Origin: a virus
Virus record (IMG/VR): IMGVR_UViG_3300030104_002362
Span: 1-21,868 of that record
DNA length: 21,868 nucleotides
Direction: 5' to 3' (one strand)
Shown: one piece after another, positions 16,501 to 21,868 of the stretch
Position numbering within the stretch: position 1 is the first letter of the stretch
Layout: each line of letters begins with the position of its first letter
Position numbers and translations under genes: made by a program
Notes under the pieces: model-generated
Seen by the model: the letters and a program-made list of their open reading frames with translations, nothing else
Database searches by the model: none
Told to the model about the DNA's origin: nothing

Positions 16501-18226
16501 CTCCAGTACCTCCTTCACCAAAAGCTTTTTCAGCCTTTGTTCTGAAGTTGTCAAAACTATCGTTATCTTCATCAAATAATTTTGCCCAGTTTTTTAAAAC
16601 AAAACCTTGTCCTTTTTCAACCTCATCAATGTTATCATGAGCTTTCTTTAAATAGTAAACTAATTTGTAATAAGCTTTTCTTTGTTCTTCTTCTAACCAA
16701 CCCTTATCGTTTTCAGCTAGTTCCTGTATATACTCGCTGTCGTCTGATTTATCAGCTAATCTTCTATTTCCAGTAAAGTTACCGTCCTTATCGACCTGTA
16801 CCATATACCTACTATCTTTTTCATCAGGTACCCAGTCTTGAAATAATTTTTTAAAATTACCTTGATCGTCATAAAGATCTTCAAAGTTATTATCTTTTAT
16901 TATTTGGTTTTTTCTTTCTGTTAATTCTTTTATTTTAACGCTTGCGTCTTCATCGCTTATATCTACAACCTCGTTATTTTCGTTTAAAGTTTTTCCAGCT
17001 CTTAATCTCTCTAATTCAAAACCTATTTTCTTTAACTCCTGAGGCTCTATATTAAAAAATGCGGTATTATTTCTTTGTATATATTCAGTTACACCCTCAT
17101 CACCCTTTTCATTATATATATTAGATACAGCATAAGACTTATTTGCATTAACTTTTTTTACGTTTTCGTTGTTAACCACATCAGCTATATCTTTTCTGTT
17201 TTGCCACAAGTAGTTGTAAGAAAACTCTCTACCACCTATATTTATAGAACCAACAGAATCTATTACTTTAGTGTATAATGATTGTTGAGCATCATACTTT
17301 CTTCTTTCTCTAGTTTGAATACCTTGATAGTTATCTAAAGCGTCGTAAAACTCCTGCATATTATCAACGTCGTTTTGGTATTCTATAGTTCTTTGGTTAC
17401 CAAGTATGTTTACTAATTCTTTATTAGCTGTTTTAAATAAATTAGCGTTAGTATTCATGTCTATGTGGTTAAGTATATCCTGCATAACCTCTGGGTTTCC
17501 ACCAGCTGCTAAACTTAAACCTAAGTTACTAGACCCTTGAGCGGAAGACTTAACGCTAGCATCAACATCTACTCTATTGCCACCTTGTGCATTTAAATAA
17601 AATACATGTGACTTATCATACTTACCGGTTTCTTTATTTCCAATAAGCACCCTTACCGCATCAGACCCCGCTCTAGCTTGTTCAAATTTTATGGGTTGAT
17701 CCTTGTAGTGTTCATTCATTATTCTTACAAAATCCTCTTCTTGTGTAAAGCTGTTTTTATTACCAACAGCTTTAACCATATCTTCCACATTCATATGTTC
17801 AAAGTCCGAACTTAACTCGTGCTCAAATGTATCAACATAGTCAGGCTCGTATTGCTCCTGAACTTTTATAGCACCTTTATGATCTCTAATAAAAGCACTT
17901 TCATGTTGAGGCTTAAACCTGTATGTTTTTCCTTCGTAAAAATATTCTAACTTATCCTCTTGAGATTCCGATGAAGTATTCTCCGAGCTGGATTCCGTAT
18001 TTTCGTTTTGATTGTTTTGAGGTTGACTCACCTCTTGATTCGATGCTTTTGAAGTTTGCTCCACAGTCGCATCTCCCAGTAGAGCCTCTTGTTTTCCCGA
18101 CTTTTCTTCGTCAGGTTCTTTAGAAGTTTTTTCAATTTTTTTACCTTCCATTTCTTTAAGGAAAGCTTGTTCATTTTTAGGATCGACGTTGTATCGTTGC
18201 CCATCCACTACGTATTCTATTTTCAT
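7517..18226 (-). CDS. Giant polyvalent phage protein (3,569 aa), probable ejected internal virion protein
   Basis: In order, with residue numbers: a duplicated 28-residue module (2-29 and 92-119); a Ser/Gln/Glu-rich linker; an alpha-helical region with Gly/Ala-rich hydrophobic segments (about 760-920); coiled coils (about 1015-1290); a zincin-like metalloprotease with HEVTH (1344-1348) and a possible third ligand at E1434/E1435; a PD-(D/E)xK-like nuclease motif (D2158/D2161, E2174-V-K2176); a HAD phosphatase (DFDDT 2440-2444, TAR 2718-2720, DD 2774-2775) interrupted by a P-loop kinase (GGAGSGKG 2474-2481); a long helical region with a conserved-looking WQNTPMQMTRLMKK stretch (about 3230) and hydrophobic segments; and two zinc knuckles (3499-3568). 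This mixture is that of the polyvalent proteins of phages and conjugative elements, often delivered with DNA. It follows 240-aa and 520-aa genes, like T7 gp14-15-16, so ejection is inferred. No polymerase or lytic transglycosylase motif was seen. Confidence 0.88.
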   Translation of the reverse strand: MKIEYVVDGQRYNVDPKNEQAFLKEMEGKKIEKTSKEPDEEKSGKQEALLGDATVEQTSKASNQEVSQPQNNQNENTESSSENTSSESQEDKLEYFYEGKTYRFKPQHESAFIRDHKGAIKVQEQYEPDYVDTFEHELSSDFEHMNVEDMVKAVGNKNSFTQEEDFVRIMNEHYKDQPIKFEQARAGSDAVRVLIGNKETGKYDKSHVFYLNAQGGNRVDVDASVKSSAQGSSNLGLSLAAGGNPEVMQDILNHIDMNTNANLFKTANKELVNILGNQRTIEYQNDVDNMQEFYDALDNYQGIQTRERRKYDAQQSLYTKVIDSVGSINIGGREFSYNYLWQNRKDIADVVNNENVKKVNANKSYAVSNIYNEKGDEGVTEYIQRNNTAFFNIEPQELKKIGFELERLRAGKTLNENNEVVDISDEDASVKIKELTERKNQIIKDNNFEDLYDDQGNFKKLFQDWVPDEKDSRYMVQVDKDGNFTGNRRLADKSDDSEYIQELAENDKGWLEEEQRKAYYKLVYYLKKAHDNIDEVEKGQGFVLKNWAKLFDEDNDSFDNFRTKAEKAFGEGGTGDIFNLGGYNENNMLAAFMSDINPLNFSKEGSMMDDDDLPQISGGSPIAQEFNQALMDFKSISLALDLNINPLEANIEGFGHTILNGLGRAWTGENLVGGDYSESTLYDNAEHIFKAAGYDHEIIQNNSWYGRGDEGAAATRSIADMSANTVTALTPLLAELAVFKKLGGLKKLNKVATALSNKTLTKPRTLAFVRSIAGRSNSKLYENLVRKVGIPMLVTPIEWSAAEYGGEVLLADGTGLWDAHTFHVDKETGDIKTNFLFPMAMGASGGLLGIGSAKMHEKFIMPLVEKGWVHGPVYNRITTKLAELTGKPGAVARTGLKTGKDMLAGGATATLLLTAASAVEQVRNDLQKGWMPWKDLSPQEQQQRKDEWLSFTNMEHLVATTIGMSFVGAPKIMPKIKERFANEMARVKNETVASKAAAKDLGFKESDRQLDKSWDSKDITKKRKDKVQKSKRNIEKEEKSIKKFQAEQKKLEDKRRNPDKKVKLEDGTQGTLVEKLGELQTKIENSREKIQAEKVLISNYNTAAKTLRHRNDIIAMQKGLKSEAKYREYLKNSYSMASDMLSASKSPEQLDRIGKMDVADFEGFLLEKGIKGKPAELHYTILFNSIKNAVALNKGLYRLEGKAYDNYIKDRFELTQKELQLEMLQVRAKDAPGHKSRIKSEIKDLKEQIDFLTEEIKVNEKSYSKDFERRLKNYNKHLKETVENEGKVYEGLESTESFKAMVESKEIGGQWEMGMNAFISKDGQKIFVDLEQASKNKSLTDGLHEVTHMLLYNHLKTVNSKGERVVSKSGIRTIDAMLNMLPGGKRGEAFKMIQKRIDLNYRYNIKEINESTGEITFETKNGKKVENKKETYYEEYVTILSQLIKEKKIKPSVDMGRRLGKVLYPVLSNFGPYKGMYKFDINQKDSRKAGEDLMKFVEWIGTKGLTENVLELGRGKGFVPGKTTIAGSINYASRISRLKAGSEIIIQKNIDTNNRLIQQAKSKFGKDWKEILTSESTENKAKQKEFLDETTELRFKMVEDNLNIAHLMADHPSYGGKGRQAGGYIPPEVRQQFFEKFKGELENLARTYNPAMGVPIGAYLIETIKFRYPKIMDQIAPSSKTKSLTTEDGKQYEIEDITNYDKFESENILEIERRQRQAEREKKAVSESIMISELRRKIGIEDGVERDRVITEVMRDVRLLKFTKKNKDGKTVEVSPMELNQKQFYKILKDKVELSHVSRLSKLLPREVMIGEAMKDVILKNIPISELRDMQKQLPQGQVFVEALKHPTKSKWGNTREIEEFMGLHGKTEYNPTGENLLPEMKKLWDVFSKVSEQNGRKEMPEFIEYDKKIKSGFPNIWRRRDVPVNIWEQYVNASVPGKRQKSTKSGSKWNNWDNVIRKLSTSMTTDAIPEILSDKVFVKDFMEMRDMKYGQVEAKALIERFVNNINKNQGLQFSKNIMTEVQRKKFEKQKASMEMTQAGADQIKRMLKLVNKIAEVGIHNVFDFKSESKEAIDLDKIKLNEKYKDLVEPSEAKFIFEKLFLRDKIFNHEGNIQIKNILDGVDAGRKRSIGFEQFIINQFKLLKNVELVTEVQTEMGDMADVAAKLFGKIFNIEVKMPNARLGSFTAGIDIKNGIALPVTTLNFNKVRDRAQVESLLKETVKGWKNIRKHYIKLSKTKGISARDKKLLENFDKHSDPIPSWAYESALKADLYNKARSKGNFTEKLIEDMYRYKSNPSSHMLWLGRGLLHLGKNTMGLETTKLTGDFAGSWGMSKNSVRAEETKHPAFVTKKNPLGKLDGKGLVRTSLRFIPVAKHVTSKNSKIDVFTRQGIENFKNSISAVEKMVNASKKVDAKITASKAIENVRDFIKGKERRGMSTFDFDDTLAMTKSGVRVTMPNPSGAPKPSRKVIFLAGGAGSGKGNVISKLGLEKQGFKIVNSDISLEWLKKNNGLPENMKDLTKEQRSTLGKLGHQARGIAKRKMMKFQGNANGVVIDGTGGSVKSMEKLVAEFKSKGYDTSMLFVETSLQTALERNKNRKERSLLDKIVERNHESVQKNKPTFAEMFGERFMEVKTDNLKQTDAMPKELVEKMKDFVSGYEKMRIDAEQFASEGERMKNKGAEFDFTEFNEVVKGEQGPFFKTAIERAKKFGTKDMFVLTARPAEAASAIHEFLKSQGLNIPIENITGLANSTGNAKAKWMLEKFAEGYNDMYFVDDAMQNVDAVKKVLEQLDVKSRVVQAKIQKSKDISAEINKMLGRQSKIDANKKITLAEARLLGRGKGKFDYFIPPSAEDFKGLMYKLLGKGEQGNKDMKFFKENLFDPFAKGMRDLNVVKQKMSEEYKTLKKDIKDMKLDKTVGGTPFTVDHAVRMYLWDKAGFEVPGIGESTKQILVEHVNKDPRLIRFAETLSSITRLNKGYIEPSKFWEVESIGADLNNIVKGNTRKNILAEWIDNKNLIFSPENMNKIEAIHGKWYRESLENILYRMETGTNRLTGIEDGPTKMWMDWVNGSVGATMFWNTRSAVLQTISMVNFTNYAENNIFAQARAFSNQKQFWKDFAFIMNSPMLKQRRAGLAIDVSASELTNMFKESGRDPRSILKYLLEKGFTPTRVADSFAIAMGGAGFYRNRLNMYLKRGMKDAKAKERAWLDFQERAEETQQSSRPDLISQQQAGPLGRLVLAWQNTPMQMTRLMKKSLSDIVNRRKIENQTQVQSDISNLSRILYYGAIQNLWFGTLQSGLAWLMFGSDMEDKVEKAENKVINGALDTILRGTGIYGAVVSTIKNTLLRYQKEKNEPRWKRDMAYVGIEAMQVSPPIGSKIRKAYNAIEAWQKYDAKAVSKEIGLRIENPEAMAVANLIEAATNVPIARTINKVNNLEEAFTGSGHENWQRIAMISGWSRWNVGAKDEELEAAKEKAKASRPERNKKKREEEKKEKGLKQVRCSGTKSSGGRCGNTTWTDKKSWKCAHHMAFKDGMDRDGDGIKEYQCKATTSSGRRCRNKTENKNKRCYAHQ
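7520..7738 (-). other. Two C-terminal CCCH zinc knuckles flanking a DxDxDG loop
   Basis: Residues 3497-3569. C3499-x9-C3509-x12-C3522-x2-H3525 and C3544-x9-C3554-x10-C3565-x2-H3568 are two copies of the same knuckle, resembling from memory the short Bacteroidetes DUF5763 type (CKxTTxxGxxCxxxxxxxxxCxxH). Between them is DRDGDG (3533-3538), a calcium-loop-like motif seen in excalibur and EF-hand relatives. Nucleic-acid binding is likely. Confidence 0.7.
9827..10939 (-). other. HAD phosphatase domain with inserted P-loop kinase
   Basis: Residues about 2430-2800. HAD motif I is STFDFDDTLA (nucleophile D2440, acid D2442). About 275 residues later come motif II (VLTARP, T2718), a lysine-containing segment (GNAKAKW) and the motif IV acidic pair (YFVDDA, D2774/D2775). 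Between motifs I and II lies a complete kinase: Walker A GGAGSGKG (K2480), VNSDI (D2500), VVIDGTGG (D2555) and an arginine-rich lid ERNKNRKER (2592-2600). The kinase resembles zeta-toxin and polynucleotide-kinase types. Confidence 0.82.
11627..11869 (-). other. PD-(D/E)xK-like nuclease motif in the giant protein
   Basis: Residues about 2120-2200. VELVTEVQTEMGDMADVAAK followed by LFGKIFNIEVKMP places acidic residues (D2158, D2161) before a predicted strand-turn-strand that ends in E2174-V-K2176. This is the spacing of restriction-endonuclease-fold active sites. It is a motif-level call only. Confidence 0.5.
13907..14329 (-). other. Zincin-like metalloprotease domain in the giant protein
   Basis: Residues about 1300-1440 contain LTDGLHEVTHMLLYNHL. 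HEVTH is the HExxH zinc-binding and catalytic motif, set in a hydrophobic helix as in gluzincins. E1434/E1435 in KETYYEEYVTIL, about 86 residues later, is a candidate third zinc ligand. The preceding strands (AFISKDGQKIFVDLEQ) resemble the edge strand of phage zincins. Activity could be aimed at host proteins or at self-processing. Confidence 0.7.
17861..18226 (-). repeat. Duplicated N-terminal module of the giant protein
   Basis: Residues 2-29 and 92-119 align without gaps at an offset of exactly 90. Shared positions are K, (I/L)EY, (D/E)G, Y, P, E, AF and G (K2/K92, E4/E94, Y5/Y95, G9/G99, Y12/Y102, P16/P106, E19/E109, A21/A111, F22/F112, G28/G118). A 60-residue Ser/Gln/Glu-rich linker separates them. 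They may be tandem docking modules for the virion or the other internal proteins. Confidence 0.75.
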
Positions 18227-18256
18227 ACTGTATCGTTAGTTACCCGTTATTAATAT

Positions 18257-19819
18257 TTATTTCATAGCCCCACCGTAGCCTGTTGGCACGCCGGAGTATA
18301 AACCACCACCAGAAGTTTGTTTAAAATCCCCTTCCGTAGGATTACTTGGTGTCCATTCTATAACATCATTATTAGATGTTTCTTCTTTTTTACTATCTCC
18401 AGTTGGTGCTTTTTGACCACCAGCATCAGGATATTTTTTGTTTAATTTTTTAATCGAAGAAGCAAACTTAGGAGCATCGTTTATATTTAACCATCTACCA
18501 TCACTATTTTTACTTCTAGTGTGCCACTTACCATTAACAACTTTATAATCCCAACTAGCATCATGATCTGTAAAAACTTCATTTCCTTGTTCTTCGCCTG
18601 AACCCTGTTGAGAGGGTTGTTCATTATTTCCCTTTCTACTCTTAGCAGCATTCTGCCAATTTTGTTCAGCATAATTAGTAAAGTATGTTGTTAAATACCT
18701 TTTTGTTAATCTTTCATTACTTAACAAATTATCGGCAATAGTAGCAGCGTCTTCAGGCGTTACAGGTGTATCGGGTGTTGGATCTAGTCTATTAACTTTT
18801 CTTTCTTTAACACCTAAACTTTCATAAGTATTATTCTCAAGCATTTCAATTAAATCATTTTTAAAAGTTCTACCTGGAATAAATTCTTGAGTTGTTAAAG
18901 ATGTTGTGTTACCTTTGTTTATCATGTTTTTATACTTACGTCTTTCTTGATCGTAGTTAAAAACTCCATTTTCGCCTGGTAATATTGATTGAGATCTTTG
19001 TATTGTCTCATCTATAGATAATTGTATAGCATCAGCTGTTGCATTATCATAGCTATTTTCATCTACGGTTTTATCTACTTGACTTAAAGTTTGCCACTTA
19101 CCTTTGTATGGTTGGCTATTACCTAGTGTAGCAGCTGATGAGTGTGTTTTGCCATCTAAATCATCTTGCTGATAAGGGTGAAACTCTTTAACCTCTCCTC
19201 CAGTTTTTTCTCCAGCCCAAAGAAAGTTTGTCCACTTATCAAAATTCATACCATGCATTTGAATATTCATGTCTCTATTTTTCCTAAAGCAGTCACTAAA
19301 TGTTCCATCACATGGTGTCTGCTTATCAACGTAAATACCTTTTTGCCCATCTTTGTTTGTCACAACGCCTTTATCAAGTTCATCTAATATCTCTTGCCCT
19401 TTTCCATTAACAAAGTTATTGTTTAAACCTTTATCCCCATTTTTTGCTTTGTTTGCTATGTTTTGTCTAGTGTTATCTAACTTCAATTGCTCTTGCTCTT
19501 CAAGCTCTAACTCTCTCATTAGCATTTGTCTATCCTTCTTACCAAGCCAAACAAATTTATTTTTTCTTTTTCTTAATTCCTTTTCTAATAAATCATGATC
19601 TTTTGGAGATGGGGATCCAGCGTTTCTTGCTAATTCATAATCAGCAAACTTTTCAAACCTATCTCTACGTTCTTTTAAAACAGGAGTTAATTGATCTGTA
19701 GTGTCTTTAGCTATATTAGTTAAACCTTGAGCTGCAGCTAATCCGTAATTTTCTATATTACCACCAGCTGCCGCAAAAGCTCCTTTTACTAATGTTGAAT
19801 CTGCTTGTGTACTCGCCAT
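18257..19819 (-). CDS. 520-aa probable internal virion protein (gp15-like by position)
   Basis: A 520-residue hydrophilic protein. An N-terminal helical region (MASTQADSTLVKGAFAAAGG, then TNIAKDTTDQLTPVLKERRD) is followed by a very charged helical stretch (about 60-125, with KELRKRKNKFVWLGKKDRQ and ELELEEQEQLKLD). The middle is mixed, and the C-terminal part is low complexity and Gly/Ser/Pro-rich, with an SDGRWLNINDAP segment at about 440. There is no signal peptide and no enzyme motif. No family is recognised from sequence alone. Its place between the 240-aa membrane-anchored protein and the giant protein mirrors the T7 order gp14, gp15, gp16, so a core or ejectosome tube component is the favoured inference. 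Twelve bases separate it from the upstream gene and 30 from the giant start. Confidence 0.72.
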   Translation of the reverse strand: MASTQADSTLVKGAFAAAGGNIENYGLAAAQGLTNIAKDTTDQLTPVLKERRDRFEKFADYELARNAGSPSPKDHDLLEKELRKRKNKFVWLGKKDRQMLMRELELEEQEQLKLDNTRQNIANKAKNGDKGLNNNFVNGKGQEILDELDKGVVTNKDGQKGIYVDKQTPCDGTFSDCFRKNRDMNIQMHGMNFDKWTNFLWAGEKTGGEVKEFHPYQQDDLDGKTHSSAATLGNSQPYKGKWQTLSQVDKTVDENSYDNATADAIQLSIDETIQRSQSILPGENGVFNYDQERRKYKNMINKGNTTSLTTQEFIPGRTFKNDLIEMLENNTYESLGVKERKVNRLDPTPDTPVTPEDAATIADNLLSNERLTKRYLTTYFTNYAEQNWQNAAKSRKGNNEQPSQQGSGEEQGNEVFTDHDASWDYKVVNGKWHTRSKNSDGRWLNINDAPKFASSIKKLNKKYPDAGGQKAPTGDSKKEETSNNDVIEWTPSNPTEGDFKQTSGGGLYSGVPTGYGGAMK

Positions 19820-19831
19820 GTTATATTATTT

Positions 19832-20554
19832 TTATTCTTTTTTACCACCAGCTGTTGTTCCACTCAATTGTGATACCCCGATGTTTACTAAATTACTAAC
19901 TCCTCCAGATATAGCGTTCCACTTAGCTTGGTCAGCTGACTGTGCTTGCTGCATGTAAGCTGCCGTTTCCTGCTGGTTCATTCCTAGTAATGTTGCTTGC
20001 TTACCCATTTCCATTTGTTGTGATTGTTGTTCACCTTGAGCTCGTAGTTGTTCTACGTTAGCTTGACCTCTAGCTCTCATCTCCTGTAACTTACTAGCCT
20101 CTTGAGCTTTAAGTTTTTGGTTCATGGCTTCTTGCTGACCTATACTAGCAGAAGATCTCTGAGCAGCAACCTGGCCTTGCTGTGCTAACGTTTGAGCTAG
20201 CGCAGCTATACCACTACCACCTGCAGCCTCTCTAAAATTACCCATTATATTAGCTTGGGTTTGTTGAAACTGGTCTCTTTCAAATTGAGCCTGCTGCTGA
20301 TTAACTGTTAGGTCCTCCATAGTGTTTTCCATGTTTACAAATTGATTTTGTATATTAGCAAACGGGTTACTTGTATCAAGATTTTTGTAAACCTCCATTT
20401 GAGCTTCCATTCTTTTCCTAGCCTCACGCTCTTTTCGCTCTGCTCTCTTTTTAGCTCTATTAGCACTAACCGCTCCGAATATACTTGCGCCAACGGATAC
20501 CGCAGCTAAAGCTACTGGTAAAATTTTAAAAGGACTATTTTTCTTTTCTTTCAT
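19832..20554 (-). CDS. 240-aa Gln-rich internal virion protein-like (gp14-like by position)
   Basis: A 240-residue protein. A short basic N terminus precedes one hydrophobic segment (about residues 11-30, ILPVALAAVSVGASIFGAVS). A long Arg/Lys/Glu helix (AKKRAERKEREARKRMEAQM) and a Gln/Ala-rich helical region (about 75-220, with QQQAQFERDQFQQTQAN) follow. GSGIAALAQTLAQQG in the middle is typical, from memory, of podovirus internal virion or tail-core proteins that have an N-terminal membrane segment. The probable role is pairing with the 520-aa and giant proteins in an internal core that crosses the cell envelope during DNA delivery. The start ATG at 20554 has a leader without Shine-Dalgarno (ATGTAACTATAATACTATG). 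Confidence 0.75.
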   Translation of the reverse strand: MKEKKNSPFKILPVALAAVSVGASIFGAVSANRAKKRAERKEREARKRMEAQMEVYKNLDTSNPFANIQNQFVNMENTMEDLTVNQQQAQFERDQFQQTQANIMGNFREAAGGSGIAALAQTLAQQGQVAAQRSSASIGQQEAMNQKLKAQEASKLQEMRARGQANVEQLRAQGEQQSQQMEMGKQATLLGMNQQETAAYMQQAQSADQAKWNAISGGVSNLVNIGVSQLSGTTAGGKKE

Positions 20555-20580
20555 AGTATTATAGTTACATTTATTGCTTA

Positions 20581-20991
20581 TTATTTACTAGAATTAGATA
20601 TTCCAGCTCCAACAGAGAATAATTCAGCGTGGTCAGTAGAGTTGTTTTCAAAGGTAACTCTGTTATAATAACCTTTTACAGAACTCATTTCAGTTAAATT
20701 ATTTTTAACAAAGAAAATGAAATCACCTTGTTGTGGTGGTACTATAGTTGTATTAGAAGGTTCCTCTGTTGTTATTGTGAATCCTCCAGATGGTTGGTTT
20801 TCTATTATACTACTTATAGTTCCTATAAAAATATGAGTTGACACTCCACTTGTTATCTCTGACTCGTTGAGATCAAAGCCAACATTAATACCACCAAATG
20901 TGTTTGTTGTATTTGAGACGTAATATACTAAATCATTTTCTGCCACAGCAGACGTATTTATTTGTCCATCGTTAAATTCTAAAATTACCAT
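20581..20991 (-). CDS. 136-aa beta-rich phage structural protein
   Basis: A 136-residue protein starting MVILEFNDGQINTSAVAEND, then LVYYVSN. It is mostly short beta strands, with GDFIFFVKNN at about 87 and a C-terminal VKGYYNRVTFENNSTDHAEL followed by FSVGAGISNSSK. From memory, that GYYxxVxFxNxSTxxAELFxVxxxIxxSSK ending recurs in small structural proteins of marine phages, often near the tail and internal-virion genes. No enzyme motif, signal or membrane helix is visible. A head-tail or tail-tube accessory role is possible but unproven. It lies 9 bases after the upstream structural gene and 26 bases before the 240-aa gene. Confidence 0.75.
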   Translation of the reverse strand: MVILEFNDGQINTSAVAENDLVYYVSNTTNTFGGINVGFDLNESEITSGVSTHIFIGTISSIIENQPSGGFTITTEEPSNTTIVPPQQGDFIFFVKNNLTEMSSVKGYYNRVTFENNSTDHAELFSVGAGISNSSK

Positions 20992-21000
20992 AATATTATT

Positions 21001-21867
21001 TTAAGTTGTATCTATATCGTATACTTTATCTAAATCAAAAACCATATCTACGTCTTCATATCCCCATTTAACAACATTAATTTCGTATGAAAAAGTTATA
21101 GTGTTTAATCCTACAACAGAGGTCTTAGCGTTTTTTAATTCGATTAAAGTACCACCATTAGTGTTAGGGTCTGAGTTTGTTAAATACACATATTTTAATG
21201 AATCTTTAGGTTTGTGAAATGTTTTCCACTCGTGATTACTATTTACTATATCTAATAATAAAGAAACATTAAAAGAATCTTTATTGTAGGAATACTTACC
21301 AGCATGTCCACCTCTCCGCACAAGGCAAGATTGACCAGCATTGAGGCTAGTAGCAACACCGTTAAGGTGGGTTATAGCATAGTTTGATCCGGACATAGCA
21401 TTGCTTATACTTAGTGCTATAGGTCTGCATTGTTTAAAAACTTTAACCCTATCGTAACCGCCACTACAAAGATCAGGTACAGGTTTTATACTGTAATACC
21501 TATCTCTTCTAAACTCAATTGGTCCTCCAACAGCTAAGCCGGAATGGGTTCTGGACACATTAAGACTCACTTCATTTCTATCATCTCCATCAGGGTCAAG
21601 ACCTGTTACGCGTCCCTTGTATAATTTGTTATTATTTCCATGAAATTTGTCATTAACTTTAATTGCGCTAGCGTTAGTATTTAATTTAACCTTTGAGCCA
21701 TCTAATTCTTTTACTGTTGTTTTTGCAACGCAGCTTGATGGAAATTTTTGATAAAAACTAAATATTCCATTTTTAGGTATAACACCTTTTAGTATTCTTA
21801 TATCACTACCAAAAGCGTCATCTATAACACCAATGGTATCTTTAAGTATTGTAACATCATCTGCGTG
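21001..21867 (-). CDS. Phage structural protein, C-terminal part, cut by right edge
   Basis: The frame is open from 21867 down to the TAA at 21003-21001, giving 288 residues without any stop. The apparent GTG start at 21570 is internal: coding-like sequence such as IRILKGVIPKNGIFSFYQKF, NNNKLYKGRVTGLDPDGDD and RNEVSLNVSRTHSG runs through it. The true start is beyond the window. The protein is beta-rich and polar, with a KYSYNKDSFNVSLLLDIVNS segment and an acidic end (DVDMVFDLDKVYDIDTT). No family is recognised. Position at the upstream end of the structural block suggests a tail or head component. Confidence 0.78.
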   Translation of the reverse strand, partial: HADDVTILKDTIGVIDDAFGSDIRILKGVIPKNGIFSFYQKFPSSCVAKTTVKELDGSKVKLNTNASAIKVNDKFHGNNNKLYKGRVTGLDPDGDDRNEVSLNVSRTHSGLAVGGPIEFRRDRYYSIKPVPDLCSGGYDRVKVFKQCRPIALSISNAMSGSNYAITHLNGVATSLNAGQSCLVRRGGHAGKYSYNKDSFNVSLLLDIVNSNHEWKTFHKPKDSLKYVYLTNSDPNTNGGTLIELKNAKTSVVGLNTITFSYEINVVKWGYEDVDMVFDLDKVYDIDTT

Positions 21868-21868
21868 G

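Noticed and set aside
7517-18226. Virion RNA polymerase (N4- or crAss-like) as the identity of the giant protein
   Set aside because: Size and place would allow it, but no DxDGD-type or T7-like polymerase catalytic motif was found.

Overview
The window is a piece of a tailed-phage genome, most likely from a virus of a marine Bacteroidetes (Flavobacteriia-like) host. The host guess rests on four things visible here. The DNA is AT-rich. Gene starts lie in A/T-rich leaders with no clear Shine-Dalgarno. There is a Bacteroidetes-type histone-H1-like protein. One secreted protein ends in what looks like a type IX secretion (Por) sorting tail. The phage assignment rests on a dense block of one-strand structural genes: a tail-fibre family common in marine phages, small phage-type ORFs, and a trio of growing internal-virion-like proteins that ends in a 3,569-residue polyvalent protein. 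A podovirus-like virion is an inference from that trio.

Layout. Positions 1-979 (+ strand) hold the end of a nucleotide/DNA-metabolism operon: the C-terminal third of a B12-dependent class II ribonucleotide reductase and a 59-aa histone-H1-like protein. This operon ends at a strong hairpin terminator (1001-1028). Everything from 1010 to the right edge is on the - strand and is transcribed towards that terminator. In transcription order from the right edge: a structural gene cut by the window end (its frame stays open to base 21867), a 136-aa structural protein, a 240-aa Gln-rich membrane-anchored protein, a 520-aa protein, the giant gene (7517-18226, about half the window), a 59-aa Cys-rich ORF, a tail-fibre gene split by an apparent +1 frameshift at 6879, a 199-aa coiled-coil repeat protein, a 106-aa protein, then an envelope-directed group: an outer-membrane-barrel-like protein, a small soluble ORF, an LDLa/T9SS secreted protein, a one-TM coiled-coil protein and a signal-peptide thioredoxin fold without its cysteines. 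The block ends with three small basic or Cys-rich ORFs.

How it may work together. The 240-aa, 520-aa and 3,569-aa proteins could form an internal-virion/ejection set like T7 gp14-gp15-gp16. If so, the giant protein would carry its domains into the cell with the DNA: a zincin metalloprotease, a PD-(D/E)xK-like nuclease, a HAD phosphatase interrupted by a P-loop kinase, and terminal zinc knuckles. The three signal-peptide proteins near the left end look like a cassette that changes the host envelope late in infection.

No tRNA, CRISPR array, integrase, insertion sequence, terminase, portal, major capsid or recognisable endolysin is visible. No stretch above 300 bases lacks a gene.
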